Positions 11,515 through 22,605 of a DNA stretch of 64,000 nt are shown piece by piece. This DNA is from Megaustenia siamemsis (taxonomy: Eukaryota; Mollusca; Gastropoda; Stylommatophora; Ariophantidae). The notes beneath the pieces are model-generated. The model did not search any database and was not told where the DNA came from. It saw only the letters and a list, made by a program, of their open reading frames with translations. Made by a program: the position numbers and the translations under genes. How positions within the stretch are numbered: the first letter of the stretch is position 1; each line of letters begins with the position of its first letter. Location of the stretch: NCBI GenBank assembly GCA_032433765.1, contig JAVIAB010000073.1, positions 57,012,565 through 57,076,564 on the forward strand, written 5' to 3'.

Positions 11515-12425
11515 ATGTTTCTACCTCTGACTAGACACCAGTGGAACCTGGAAAACCATGGTCTTGTGGACTCATTTACCTACAGAAGTTTTGAGACGCT
11601 GGCGGTCACAGAAATTGTGTCAAAATCTGATGTTTTTCATTGTTTAGTCATGTCGTGTGTATCAACATGTTCAGAAATTGTGGCTTTTTGTGTTTACAAT
11701 AGTAAAGAATATATGTATAAAGAAAGTGGCGTGCAAAATATGCTGGAACGAGGAGACAAAATAAACAGCAACAAAATGAGAGAATTTTAATGACAGGTCT
11801 TTGACTTTTTGAGATCACCTGAATTCATTTACTGATTTAGGAATTATAAACAACAATAAAATATCACATTCCTTGAATAATAATATATCATTACGGACAC
11901 AATCTATGTAATAATATATCTATATTGACACAATCTATGTAGATTTCTTCACAATTGAAACAAATTAACACTTTTATGTCAACTTATGGAAGTGATGGTC
12001 TTTTTTTGTGTGTAATTCTAAAGAAGCAACAAAAGTCGATATTTTTGTTATCAATTGTTGCCACTGAAATATTTTAGAATGTGAAGGTATACAAGATTGT
12101 GAAGAGTTCTAAGGGAAGGACACGTACTAAAATGTATTCGGTTTAAAAGTTAAGAATTTAATTAAGGACTTCTAAAATGGGAAAAATGTTGCCATCCAGG
12201 CAAGTTGAACGCTCGTCCCATTTCGGAAAACCAAATCCAACTGCCTTGGATCCGAATCTACTAATGGTGCATAATTTATATAAAAGAAAAGTAAATTTAT
12301 ATTTAAAAAAACATTTTATTTTATCCAAATAATAATGGACAAGAGCAAATATTTTCGTCACGGATCCAGTGTGGTGGATAAGAAATACGGAGCTGGTGCC
12401 TATATTTGTCTATAACTGGACATTT
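11515..12425. other. No gene recognised
   Basis: A 91-codon plus frame at 11515-11790 has no recognisable motif. A short direct duplication with 'gacacaatctatgta' lies at about 11897-11943. Otherwise AT-rich and featureless. Confidence 0.4.
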
Positions 12426-12429
12426 TATT

Positions 12430-12680
12430 GGCAACTGGCGTCAACTCTGTCTGTCTGTCTGACTGCTATCTGCCGACCTGTCTGTCTGTCTGTCTGTTTA
12501 TTGTATCAACAATAGCCAGACAGACGAGCCGAAAACGGCACATAGAGCAGAAACTCTAGACTCTTGTGTCTGACGATCTTCCAACTGTCAGACCTTGCAC
12601 AGGACCCGCATTCTGTCTCGTCATAAGCACTCTTCTGGACGAGTTGTTCAATCTCGGCGAGGGAGCAGTTGCCTGCTGTT
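12430..12680 (-). mobile_element. LINE gamma 3' end with (GACA)n tail
   Basis: Read on the minus strand it has 'ggcgagattgaacaactcg', 'tgtgccgttttcggctcg' and then a GACA/CTGT-type tetranucleotide tract (12445-12505). Same terminus as 6616, 38940 and 63520. The coding-side match is to 5490-5600. It is interrupted by SINE S2 at 12681. Confidence 0.55.
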
Positions 12681-12851
12681 AAAGGTAAAGGTAAAGTACG
12701 AGACTTAAACCGGCGTCTTAGCACGCGAGTTTACACCCATATGTGCTTGGCCGCCTATCCAGAAATGTTCGGAGATTTCTGTATAGTGTCGCCTCAAGCA
12801 TCGAAACTCAGGTAATCCGGGTGGTTTTCCCAGCTAGACTACCGAGGCCCC
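12681..12851 (-). mobile_element. SINE S2 with internal deletion, TSD CCTGCTGTT
   Basis: Flanked by a perfect 9-bp duplication cctgctgtt (12672-12680 and 12852-12860). On the minus strand it has the S2 start 'gcctcggtagtctagctggg', lacks the B-box and middle, and ends with 'cgagactt..' and a (ctttac)n tail (seen as gtaaag repeats on +). It sits inside the gamma fragment. Confidence 0.8.
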
Positions 12852-12865
12852 CCTGCTGTTGTCAG

Positions 12866-13660
12866 CACATACTACAATAATATCCTCTTTCTCATTAAAC
12901 AATGCTATATATGTTGTATATGAATGTTGTATATGAATGTTGTATATGTCGTAGGCATTTAAGGCTGATTGAATATAGAAGCCGTCGATAGGGACTATTG
13001 GTAATCCAATTTGTGTCCTCCCCAGACTAATTCATTATCCACTTCTCTAATTCAGCTCCTCAAATAATAATTATAATAGTTCCCTGCAATAGTACGCCGT
13101 GTCATTATGAATTCTATGTAATCGTTCGCAGTGTCTATGTTCGTTCCCTGTAATAGTTCGCCGAGTCTGTGTCCAGGAAATACAGACCAGTCTTGTAACC
13201 TCCAGGTCTATAACTAAGAGCCCAACAAATTATACTCTTCTGAAAATCGAGAACATTAATTTTTTTTTTTTTTTTAAGTAGCTATAGACCATATGAAGTC
13301 AGAGATCACTACCGGATTTAGACTTCATGAAACCCCCCCCCCCCCATTTTCCCTTAAAAAATTAACACCATTAAGTCTCACAATACTTGAAATCATATAT
13401 AGATGTGAGAAACGCGGATTAAACAACAAAATTATGAAACGATTGTTGAAGCTCATGTGACTCAAGCTGTAGCTTACTGAGCTGATAGGTAGATCCGGCC
13501 CTGCCTGAAATCGCACATTTGTTTGAATGCGGCAAGAGAAATAGGCGATGAATTAACGGTACAAACAATGTTTCCGCTTGGTTTATGATTTCAAGTAAAC
13601 GCAAGGGATTGTATAAATTATGAGGGCGGAACGGTATATTACTATACTACCAACAGTGCC
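12866..13660. other. No gene recognised
   Basis: Contains 'tgttgtatatgaa' repeated three times (12910-12945), a poly(T) run near 13260 and a C run at 13327-13341. No supported coding feature. Confidence 0.4.
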
Positions 13661-13914
13661 GGGAGCCGCGATAGCTCAGTGGTTAATAAACTGGACTACA
13701 AAGGACAAGAGGTAGGGTTCGATCGCAATCGACGGCATCCGGGTTCACCCAGCCTTAAATGAGTACCGGATATTTTTATGGGAAAGTAAATCGGCACGGG
13801 CGTAATACCGACCGCATTACCCCAAAAATCATGTGCTGAAGGTCTGTAAAATTTATGGTCACTAAAACCGTATTCCCTATACGCCACTTGGCGTGACGGA
13901 GTTCTTTACTTTTT
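13661..13914 (+). mobile_element. SINE S1, full length, with 13-bp TSD
   Basis: Bounded by taccaaca(g/a)tgcc at 13648-13660 and 13915-13927 (one mismatch). A-box 'tagctcagtgg' (13672-13682) and B-box 'ggttcgatc' (13716-13724) indicate a tRNA-derived head and RNA polymerase III promoter. The body has 'gagtaccggat', 'aatcatgtgctgaaggtctg', 'tccctatacgccacttgg' and ends in a T-rich 'ttctttacttttt'. About 254 bp; a good reference copy for the family. Confidence 0.92.
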
Positions 13915-14330
13915 TACCAACAATGCCGATTAGTTGGGAAGTTGGATAGGGGTACTGAAAGACTGAATATGAAATATGAAGGTCGAATTCCCTAGGGCAA
14001 TCTATGTTCAATGTACCGATTTACGTTATTATTTAATTTCAGATGGGGTATAAAAACATATAACCACACAGGAATTCAAGCAGACCAGATTTTTAAAATG
14101 ACCTGTTTGACTCATCCGCCCACCTGCTTCCTGTTCCTTCATTCAGGTCCCAGCACATTTATTGCAATATTGCGTATACTCTGTGGCTGACACATCCGTA
14201 CTGTAGATTTCTATTACTGACCGACGACAGTTAATGTAACGAGCTCGCTTCACCCCTAAAGGTTATAATGGGTACATTGGGAAGGCAGGAACTAGACAGA
14301 CTGTAATTACATATAATCTTTATTTATCAA

Positions 14331-14625
14331 CCCGACTGGACTACCAACGTTCGGACAACCCGTGTTCGATTCCCGCTGGGAGCAGTGTGAATTGTACTCG
14401 TGGTTGGAAAAAAAAAATACCCCCACGGTCGACCCAGCCGTTGGCAGAAAAGGGTACCAGGGTATTACCCTGGGAAGGTGAGAAATGTCGCCTCGCATCT
14501 GAGTTTCGATGCTTGAGGCGACACTATACAGAAATCTTCGAACATTTCTGGATAGGCGGCCGAGCACATATGAGTGTAAACTCGCGTGCTAAGACGCCGG
14601 TTCAAGTCTCGTACTTTACCTTCAC
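14331..14625 (+). mobile_element. SINE S2, 5'-truncated, with 13-bp TSD
   Basis: Perfect duplication ctttatttatcaa at 14318-14330 and 14626-14638. Starts within the tRNA-like head ('cccgactggactaccaacgt'), B-box 'gttcgattcc', body 'gacccagccgttggcag', 'gataggcggccgagcaca', ending 'agtctcgtactttacctt'. An opposite-strand 86-codon frame here is a shadow. Confidence 0.88.
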
Positions 14626-14711
14626 CTTTATTTATCAAAAATGTAAGTCAATTTGATAAAAGTGTAATAACATAAACATGTTGACTTTATCACTATTCAT
14701 TAATGGTTAAC

Positions 14712-14812
14712 CCATGGGACAAGGCAGCCTAAGACAACCTGCACCATCGAAGCAAGAAAAAGAGCGGAATGGCGCTCGATGGTAGCCAGCCTTCGATGCG
14801 GAGACGGCACTC
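14712..14812 (+). mobile_element. LINE beta 3' end, forward arm of a tail-to-tail pair
   Basis: Reads 'RKRAEWRSMVASLRCGDGTL', the beta C-terminus, then the tail 'tcatcatcatcatca' shared with the reverse copy at 14823. About 100 bp only. Confidence 0.75.
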
Positions 14813-14822
14813 TCATCATCAT

Positions 14823-15265
14823 CATCATCGAGTGCCATCTCCGCAACGAAGGCTGGCTACCATGGAGCGCCATTCTGCTCTGTCTCTTGCTTTTATGGTG
14901 CAGGCTGTCATAGGCTGATTTGTCCATCTTTTGATGTTAGTCGTCCTTGTTAGTCTTGGTCTGCCTCTGCCTCATTTACCTTGTATTTCCCCTCCACGAT
15001 TACTTTTAGTAGGCTGTTGTGTCTTTTAACATGGCCCAAAAATCGCATTTGTCTTGTTTGAATTGTGCTTAGTAGTTCTCTTGTCATTTTAAGTTGTTTT
15101 AAGACTTCATCGTTTGTTTTCCTTTCCTTCCATCCAATTCTACCTATTCTTCTATATATCCACATTTCAAAGGCTTCAATTCTCTTTTCTGTTTTCTTGT
15201 CTAATGTCCATGTTTCTGCACCATATAGGAAAAAATGAGAAGATGTAACATTTTGCTATTCTTAG
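14823..15265 (-). mobile_element. LINE beta 3' part, reverse arm
   Basis: Minus-strand beta C-terminus: 'MWIYRRIGRIGWKERKTNDE', 'KQLKMTRELLSTIQTRQMRF', 'LGHVKRHNSLLKVIVEGKYK', ending in a stop before the (TGA)n tail. 5' truncated at about 15265 after 'KCYIFS'. With 14712-14812 it forms an inverted repeat of about 100 bp around a 15-bp trinucleotide spacer. Confidence 0.85.
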
Positions 15266-15269
15266 TTTT

Positions 15270-15634
15270 AGCCCTAGTTAAACTGGTTAGTTTTAGACGA
15301 CACTATATGATGATGATTAACTGATGCAAAATTTAAGGTAGAGCCTAGCTAGAGGTGAAATGCATTTCACTACGATCGTGAATGATATTTCTCTGATAGT
15401 CTCATGCGCAGAAGATTCCGTCTTCCACCCACTATCATAAAACTTGTCGCACTCCATGAGATAATTTCGATATAATTCACGATTGTTTCGATTACTGGTA
15501 TCCATGATATTATCATCAAAATAGAATAATAAGATATTAAATAATAATAATACTTATGTAGGTCCTGTCGTTCCGCAGTGTGTTCCATTGCTATCGTCTG
15601 CACTGTATCTCTTTATCCACTCGTTCTGACAGGT
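15270..15634 (-). other. Probable continuation of LINE gamma-prime, decayed
   Basis: Lies downstream (on the minus strand) of the S1 copy that splits the gamma-prime element, so its proximal part should belong to that element. The minus frames (15317-15603) show no recognisable LINE motif. Confidence 0.25.
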
Positions 15635-15895
15635 AAGTAAAAAGTAAAGTACCCCCGTCACGCCAAGTGGCGTATAGGGAAATATGGTGTTAGTGACCCT
15701 ATATTTTACAGACCTTCAGCACATGATTTTTTGGGGTAATGTGGTCAGTATTACGCCCGTGCTGCTTTACTTTCCCAGAAAAAAATCCGGTACCCATTTA
15801 AGGCTGGGTGAACCCGGCCCCGTCGGTTGGGATCGAACCCTACCCCATGTCCGTGGTAGTCCAGTTCACTAATCACTGAGCTATCGCGGCTCCCC
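15635..15895 (-). mobile_element. SINE S1 in LINE gamma-prime, 12-13-bp TSD
   Basis: Flanks cgttctgacaggt (15622-15634) and gttcagacaggt (15896-15907) match with one mismatch. Canonical head 'tagctcagtgattagtgaac' and B-box 'ggttcgatccc' on the minus strand, T-rich end at 15640-15655. Confidence 0.92.
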
Positions 15896-17620
15896 GTTCA
15901 GACAGGTACTATACCATAATTCTATGTTAGTGATTTTGTCCTGCCACTTCCATTCTTTAATTCTGCGCAAGCATCCATTAATAAAGGTTTGTATCTTCAT
16001 GATTGTCATTTTTGTTGTTCTCCGTGTTTCACATCCAAATAATTATCATCATCGAGTACCGTCTCCGCAACGAAGGTTCGCTACCATGGAGCGCCATTCT
16101 GCTCTGTCTCTTGCTGTGATGGTGCAGGTTGTCATAGGCTGGTTTGTACATCTTTTGATGTTACTTGTCCATGTTAGTCTTGGTCTGCCTCTGCCTCTTT
16201 TACCTTGTATTTTCCCCTCCAGGATTACTTTTAGTAGGCTGTTGTGTCTTTTAACATGGCCCAAAAATCGCATTTGTCTTGTTTGAATTGTGCTTAGTAG
16301 TTCTCTTTTCATTTTTAGTTGTTTTAAGACTTCATCGTTTGTTTTCTTTTCCTTCCATCCAATTCTACCTATTCTTCTATATATCCACATTTCAAAGGCT
16401 TCAATTCTCTGTTCTGTTTTCTTGTCTAATGTCCATGTTTCTGCACCATATAGGAATATTGAGAAGATGTAACATTTTGCTATTCTAAGTTTTAGCCCTG
16501 GTGTTATTTGTTTTGATGTTAGTATGTTCTTCATGACATTAAAATTACTTTTTGCCATTCCTTCTATTATTATTCCATATAATAGGACTGACTTAACAAT
16601 GGATATTTTTGTATTTACTCTAATTTCTTTGGATTTTCATGTTTTCCAGTGCAACGAATGCTCCTCTTGCTTTTGATATCCTTTTTTTTGGTACAGTTCT
16701 CTGTTCCTCCCTCTTTGTGTATATTATTGCCCATATATATGTAAGATTGTACGTCTGGTAGAGGTATCTCTCCTATTGTTATTTAGTTATTGCCAACAGT
16801 ATTAATTCTCATAATTTTGGTCCTATCTCTATTTATTTTCAGTCGCAGCTATTGTGATCTCTCATCATATATGCTTATCTATCTTTCATCTGTTGATGAT
16901 TATGTGATAGGAGAGCTTTTATATCATCAAAGTCTAAGTCATGAGTTGCTTGGTCAGTGACCACTGGATTCCATTTATGTTGTTCTGAGTTATTTTCATA
17001 ATCCAATCTATGGCCAGCAGAAAGAGAAATGGAGATAAAAGGCATCCCTGCTTTACTCCTGTTCTTATTTCAAATGCTTCTGTAAGCTGCCCTTCATGCA
17101 CAACACTACATTTCATTCCTTCATACATTGTTCTTTTCAAGTTAATAAACTTTATGGGATTTCGTAATGACTCAGCAACTTCCAAAGCATTCCTCTGTCT
17201 AAACTATCAAATATATTTTTGTAATCTTTGAATCTGATGTAAAGTAGGGGACTGTAGTTCTAAGCTTTATTCAACTATTACATGTCCGACAGTTATTTTA
17301 TCAGCACATGATCTCTTTTTCCTAAAACCTGCTTGTTAATCTCTCATGTTTCTCTCCAGAATGATTCTGCTTTGTATTTTTCCTGGAACTGATAGAAGCA
17401 TAATTCCCCTATAACTTGTGCACTCCTGTAAACTTCCTTGCTTTTGTACTTTGATCTTATAACCTTCTTTCCAGTCTTTAGCCCTTTCCCATATTTTATC
17501 AAGTAGATTATGTAACATCTTGGTAGAGATGAAAATACCTGCCAAATTGGAACTATTTCCATAAGATATCAGCATTAAGAATGTATGGAATGTTCTAGAC
17601 TCAGGACATCTACTCAAAAC
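15896..17620 (-). mobile_element. LINE gamma-prime, RT to C-terminus, split by a beta insertion
   Basis: Minus-strand RT domain in decayed frames: 'IWERAKDWKEGYKIKVQKQG', 'YRGIMLLSVPGKIQSRIILE', then 'EIRTGVKQGCLLSPFLFLLA', 'IDWIMKITQNNINGIQWS', and a damaged ADD region. The coding sequence stops at '...LLYG' at about 16574 and resumes at 16043 as 'CETRRTTKMTIMKIQTFING', 'CLRRIKEWKWQDKITNIELW', on the far side of the nested beta copy. Multiple stops and frameshifts; no endonuclease domain seen. Confidence 0.8.
16044..16573 (-). mobile_element. LINE beta 3' fragment nested in gamma-prime, 10-bp TSD
   Basis: Duplication tccaaataat (16034-16043) / tccatataat (16574-16583), one mismatch. A 169-codon minus frame runs from 'MAKSNFNVMKNILTSKQITP' through 'YGAETWTLDKKTEQRIEAFE', 'RFLGHVKRHNSLLKVILEGK', 'RPRLTWTSNIKRCTNQPMTT' to the stop, followed by a (TGA)n tail. 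The cleanest beta C-terminus in the window. Confidence 0.92.
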
Positions 17621-18484
17621 TTGGCAAAGTTTCTAAAGTCTGTTACTAAAATACCACTTTTAGGCGAAGACAAACAGTTGTGCTCAGTTTCCGAAAAAAA
17701 GTCTTCAATTGTTATATTGTTCCCCATATTTGTATTGTCCTTGTGTTGCATTATTGTCACATGAACTGTCTGTTTAATATTGACATTGAGGCTCACGTAA
17801 TGACGGTAGTAACTGTGCCTGTCTTCATTCTCAAACTAGAGGTCGCTGCAACACAAGCCTACTCTTCGTTATGCTCTGCCTTAAATATGTCCATGACTCT
17901 ACATGTTGTCATTAATTGCACGCATACAATAGTCCATGGTCATTTATATCACGAGCATCCGGTAATTAAAGAAGTGTGTTAGAAAACAAGTCTAGCATTA
18001 CCGGTCTGTTTCATGATTGTTTTTAGTTTTCGTTCATTTACACAGAAGTGTGTAGAGAAGATAGATTCTCTTTGAGAACAAATTTAGAAATTAACATGTG
18101 AGAAAGAAGAAATAATTTATTTTAAGTAAATAAGGAGAAAAGTGATTATATGTGAAGAATGAGAAAAAAATGTATACACCGGATAGAGCAGAAAACGTAG
18201 TCCAATGAAACACAAATAATGGAATGGAAACATAAATGCCATGATTTCTTGTAGAGGAAATTTAAAATATGTAGCTTTCTGAGAACGGAGAGAAACAAAA
18301 AGATTTGCTCCAGAAACGGCAAGACAGAAGATAAACTTAAATTAAGAAGAAAAGAGAATAAAACTAATATTGAAATAAGAATAAAATTGTATTTTAAATA
18401 AGATCAAACATATCTTACAAAATTTAAGAAAACACATTTTAAAATAGAAATTATGAGGGATAAGTGTTTAAATTTATATGAAGA

Positions 18485-18487
<3 letters not shown>
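17621..18487. other. No gene recognised
   Basis: A 100-codon plus frame at 17680-17982 has no known motif. The remainder is A-rich. Confidence 0.4.
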
Positions 18488-18515
<28 letters not shown>

Positions 18516-19250
18516 TATAATAATAATTATCAAGTACCAAGCCTGCTAGCGCAGGAGATCATGTCTCCCCACAACTTTCGATCTCGACAGTTATTTATCA
18601 TTTCTGTTGTTGACCTTCTGCCAAGCCATTCTCTTAAGCTGTCTGATATAATTTCTCTTTGCTTCCCTCTATCTCTTCGTCCCTCAATTCTCCCAGTTGT
18701 TACAATATATCCCAGTTGTTCTCTTCTCATTACATGGCCAAAACATGATGATTGTTTCTTCATAATATTGGAAATTAGCTCTCTTTTTGCTGTGGCCTCT
18801 TTCAGAACGTTTTCATTACTCTTTTTAGCTGTCCATTGTATTCTCAACATTCTTCTGTAAAACCACATTTTCTACAGCCTCCAGTGATTTTCTTGTCTGT
18901 TGTCCTATTGTCCATGATTCACATCCATATGTTAAGACTGGCTCTACATAATATTTCAGAACTATTTTTTGTGTCTCTATTGTCAAAAACGGATTGCATA
19001 GTATCTTCTTCATTTTTTGGAATGTTGCATTTGCCTAAGTCATTTTGCATCTCACCTCGTTTGTACATCTTCCGTCTGAGGTTAACAAAGTTCCCAAATA
19101 TTTTAATTCATTTACCTGTTTTAATATTGTTCCACTTGTATTTATTTTGCACTGAGCTGATGTCTTTTTCTGTGTTGTTACCATTACTTCTGTCTTTCTG
19201 TTATTAAGGCTGAGTCCTTAATTTTTGCTTTCTTTCACTATAATGAAGAT
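18488..19250 (-). mobile_element. LINE alpha-like element (older subfamily), 5'-truncated
   Basis: Minus strand: 'RKTEVMVTTQKKTSAQCK', 'LKYLGTLLTSDGRCTNEV', 'YVEPVLTYGCESWTIGQQTR', then 'MWFYRRMLRIQWTAKKSNEN', 'CFGHVMRREQLGYIVTTGRI', 'GRRDRGKQREIISDSLREWL', ending 'SRLGT' stop. The tail is an (ATT)n run at 18488-18530 rather than (TGA)n. Palm of RT missing. Confidence 0.85.
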
Positions 19251-19512
19251 AACAATAGTAAAGTTATTAACGGGGGAAGGATGGGTACAATCAATTTTAT
19301 CAACGGTTCTCCCCATGCGAGTTGCGAACCCCAAGTATTTTCGGGGAGGGGGGCGTAGTAAAAGTAATTTTTAATCATAATTATATTAAAATAAAGTTTA
19401 ACTAGGAATGTTTTCAATATTTCTCTTTTTAGCTTTTCAATTGCTTGTTATAAAAGGGATTTGCAGGCTGCCCTGTTACTACACTACAACCGGAGGAACC
19501 GCGTCTCGAACA

Positions 19513-19758
19513 TGTTGGGAAATAGTGATCTACTCGAAGATGTTGATAATTACTGATCTACTTGAAGATGTTGGGAGAAACTGATTTACTCTAAAATGAG
19601 ATATACTGATCTACTTGAAGATGGTGGGAAATACTGATTTACTCGAAGATGTTGAGAATTACTGATTTATTTGAAGATGTTGGGAAAAACTGATTTACTC
19701 TAAAATGTTGAGAAATACTGATCTACACAAAGGTGTTAGGAAATACTGATCTATGTGA
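19513..19758. repeat. About 28-bp degenerate tandem repeat, about 9 copies
   Basis: Unit 'actgatctacttgaagatgt' plus 'tgggaaat', with length and base variation between copies. Confidence 0.85.
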
Positions 19759-19759
19759 A

Positions 19760-20566
19760 CGGATAAGGAGGGAAAAGGCTGATATCTAGAAATGGAAGGG
19801 CAGAGCTAATCTTTAGAAACTGGAGAGAAAAGAAATGAGTGGGGAAAAAAACAAATTAAAAAGCTCTGAGAATGGGGATTTAAAACAGTTTATTTTAGAA
19901 ACAGGAAGAAATTAATAAAAGGTAATCTCTGATATTAAAAAAATGAAAGAAAAGGGTGTATACCCTTTAAAGACAAAATCTATTTTCTGTGGATGAATAG
20001 AAAGCTACTTTCTATAAACAACATACAATATATTTCTAAGAGAAAAAAACAACATTTGATTAATGAGTGAAGATCAGCGGGTACGTTGTGAGTAATTGAT
20101 TTACAATTAACTCTAGCACAAAGTAGATTGTAGAGCATTATATGGGCAACAAGGACTTCCTGCATTGATTGTGTTTACCAAAAATAACGTGTCCTTGTAG
20201 ATTAAAGAGAGGACACTTTTGTATGTTGCTTTCTCTTATTTATTTTGCTTGTATGTAAATAATAAACCAATCTAAGTACGCGGGTGTTTAAAGATAGCAC
20301 ACATAAAAAATGTCAAACACAAATAACGGATATAAGGACATTGATCGACAGCTTTGACTAATGTTGAACTTCATGACACCGCCTAATAAACAGGTCATAA
20401 TCTAACTGTCACTTCGTCAACCCTAAAATATAAAAAGATCATTCGTTATCTATCACCAACTCAAGTATTTCAGTTGTTTTCTTGGCCTATTATATGCAAG
20501 TAGAACAATAATATTAATGGAAAGCTACTGAAATAATTGTTTACAAGTTTATTGGCAAGTGTTCGT
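19760..20566. other. No gene recognised
   Basis: A-rich to mixed sequence; the short minus frame 19980-20165 carries no motif. Confidence 0.4.
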
Positions 20567-21480
20567 CTGTTCCTTCTATTTTCGTCCTTATTTGCTTTTC
20601 AGGGTGAAGGAAAGAGACCTTTTACGGTCTTCTGCTCTTCTGTTGATCTCTTCTGCTGTCATGTTTAATTAAAAGTCATAGTTATAGTTATTCAAAGGCC
20701 CCGGTATCGCTGCAAACGAATGAAAATCCATAATTACTCAACCGCCCGTACCAGTGGAATCATACTAATTAACACCTCATCTAATATCCAAACAAAGAAT
20801 GACAGCTGCAGTCCCCATCATAGCAAACACAGCACACGTCAAAAGAGATAAGGCGTATAAGCACTGAAAGTGAACGCAGCTGAACTGTCCTTCGTTATAC
20901 GATATCATTATTCATCGTAAGCAATCTGAATACAGAAACACCATCCGGATGAAAAAAACACGACACACGGTGTGCAGCGGCACTATACTCATTAGCTCCG
21001 GCAGCGAGCATGACTTGGAATATGAGGAAACTGCAACAAGGAACACTTTTCAGATAATGCCTCAACTGTTCCTTGCCGCCGATCCGCCATATTGACTGGA
21101 AGTCCTTAATTAAACGTTTCTAATATTCACTCTACCCATCTTTTTTCGAAGACGTCCTGTTAGGCTGTTCTTTTCCTTGGCTTTGTCGGTAGTTGTGTTT
21201 AATTGCTCTGTTAAGTCATGTGATCAAAAGATGAAATTTGTTGTTTCTTTATCAATTCTACTGCTGGGTGATTCCTAACTTTCTTCTCCTTTCTTCACTT
21301 CTAATTGTGTCACTAGAACTAACTTCAATTATGTGTCTGACACATTTCATTATGATAGAATTTGTTCTTGCTGGTTGTTCAAGAATCTAGATATCATGCA
21401 ACGTTAGAACGTAAACCGATTCTAAGAGTGTGGCTTGTTGCTTCTATTGTGGTTAATGTTTTAACCAAAAAAAATGATGT
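20567..21480 (-). mobile_element. LINE zeta C-terminal fragment interrupted by M1
   Basis: The right half on the minus strand reads 'KKVRNHPAVELIKKQQISSF', 'DHMT', then 'TQLPTKPRKRTA', which fits the 'ELI..QQL.WfGH ... GRPRK' end of LINE ORF2. The left half 20567-20664 ('ttacggtcttctgctcttct') matches the corresponding part of the zeta copy at 24590-24640. The two halves rejoin if the M1 insertion and one TSD are removed. Confidence 0.6.
20674..21105 (-). mobile_element. Retroposon M1, full length, TSD TTAATTAAA
   Basis: Perfect 9-bp duplication at 20665-20673 and 21106-21114. On the minus strand it starts 'ggacttccagtcaatatggc' and ends '...ggggcctttgaataactat' with an AT-rich simple tail (ataactatgact). 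About 430 bp, no terminal inverted repeats, no A/B boxes found. Other copies: 26137-26566, 37712-37871, 40986-41406. Confidence 0.85.
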
Positions 21481-22503
21481 CATTTGTCAATAACCTGGCA
21501 TACTTTATTGCATCTTGAGCCTATTTCCCTCGCTTCTTTGTGGTCGAGATTTTTAAAGTCCCAGTTTGTCAAATCCCTAAACGATTGATCAACACCTGGT
21601 AAGATCAGGTTTTAAAAAAATAAGCCTTGAAATTAACTAATTAATCTAGAGTGAATTTAAATAAATCAACAAAAGCCGCCTGGAAAATGAAATGTAGCTT
21701 TTGACTCAAACACCTCCATCAACAACACCCCCCCCCCCCTTTTTCCACCGCCCAAACGCTCAATCAATGAATCTCAAAATGGAATGCCACAAAAGATAAG
21801 AACATTTTATCGGCTTTAGTTGTAAGAATTCAATTCCTGGTTTGAACTGAGATTAATGTAAAGTCACCTATGATCAATGTTATTCATAAATCAATATGAA
21901 GTAAATGTATGAGAAATAAATGTTGTTAATGGCGATTTATAATTATTAAATTATTATTATTAACAATAAGGTCACAATCATTTTTTTAATAAAAGAAAAC
22001 TAACAAAAGAAATAGAAAATAACTAAAGAAATGAAGTTGTGACCAAAATAAAGCTTTAGAGTGGGAAAAATGTGGGCGTGGTGATAAATATAAGTATGGA
22101 ATGTCAAATAAATAGGTATCGGATGATAACACAAGGGGAAGAGCAAGACATATAAAGAATTGTGCACTGACATGGAAGAACGTGGTCTTGATTTCATGTA
22201 TTAAACGTTCGTTCTTTACTTTAAACTCCAGAATATCCGCCTTTCTGTTTTTAATCCACACACTAGAGAACAGAAGCTTCAAATCGTATGTAAGCGTGAT
22301 AAAAATAGCCAGGATATTAATGTTGGATCGATCGTGTTTATCTGTAAATGCAATTTTCAATATTTCTTTTTTTTTTTTTGTTTAAAGCTTAGGCACATTT
22401 GTAGAATTATACCCTTCTTATTAACAAAATCTTTGCAGTTAATATTATTGCAATTATTTCAAATGTAATTTATACGTATAACAATACTCCTATTTATAGA
22501 TAC
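21481..22503. other. No gene recognised
   Basis: C run at 21729-21743. Minus frames of 65 and 124 codons (21986-22360) are rich in F, L and Y with no recognised motif and probably chance. Confidence 0.35.
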
Positions 22504-22605
22504 TGTTACTTTACTTTACTTTACTTTACTTTACTTTACTTTACTTTACTTTACTTTACTTTACTTTACTTTACTTTACTTTACTTTACTTTACTTTACT
22601 TTACT
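22504..22605. repeat. (TTACT)20 pentanucleotide array
   Basis: About 20 near-perfect units, abutting the 3' end of a minus-strand LINE epsilon copy. Confidence 0.97.

Noticed and set aside
17680..17982. A 100-codon plus frame
   Set aside because: No motif, and adjacent to decayed LINE sequence; treated as chance.
21986..22360. A 124-codon hydrophobic minus frame as a small membrane protein
   Set aside because: Extreme F/L/Y bias from AT-rich DNA, overlapping frames on both strands, no recognised motif.
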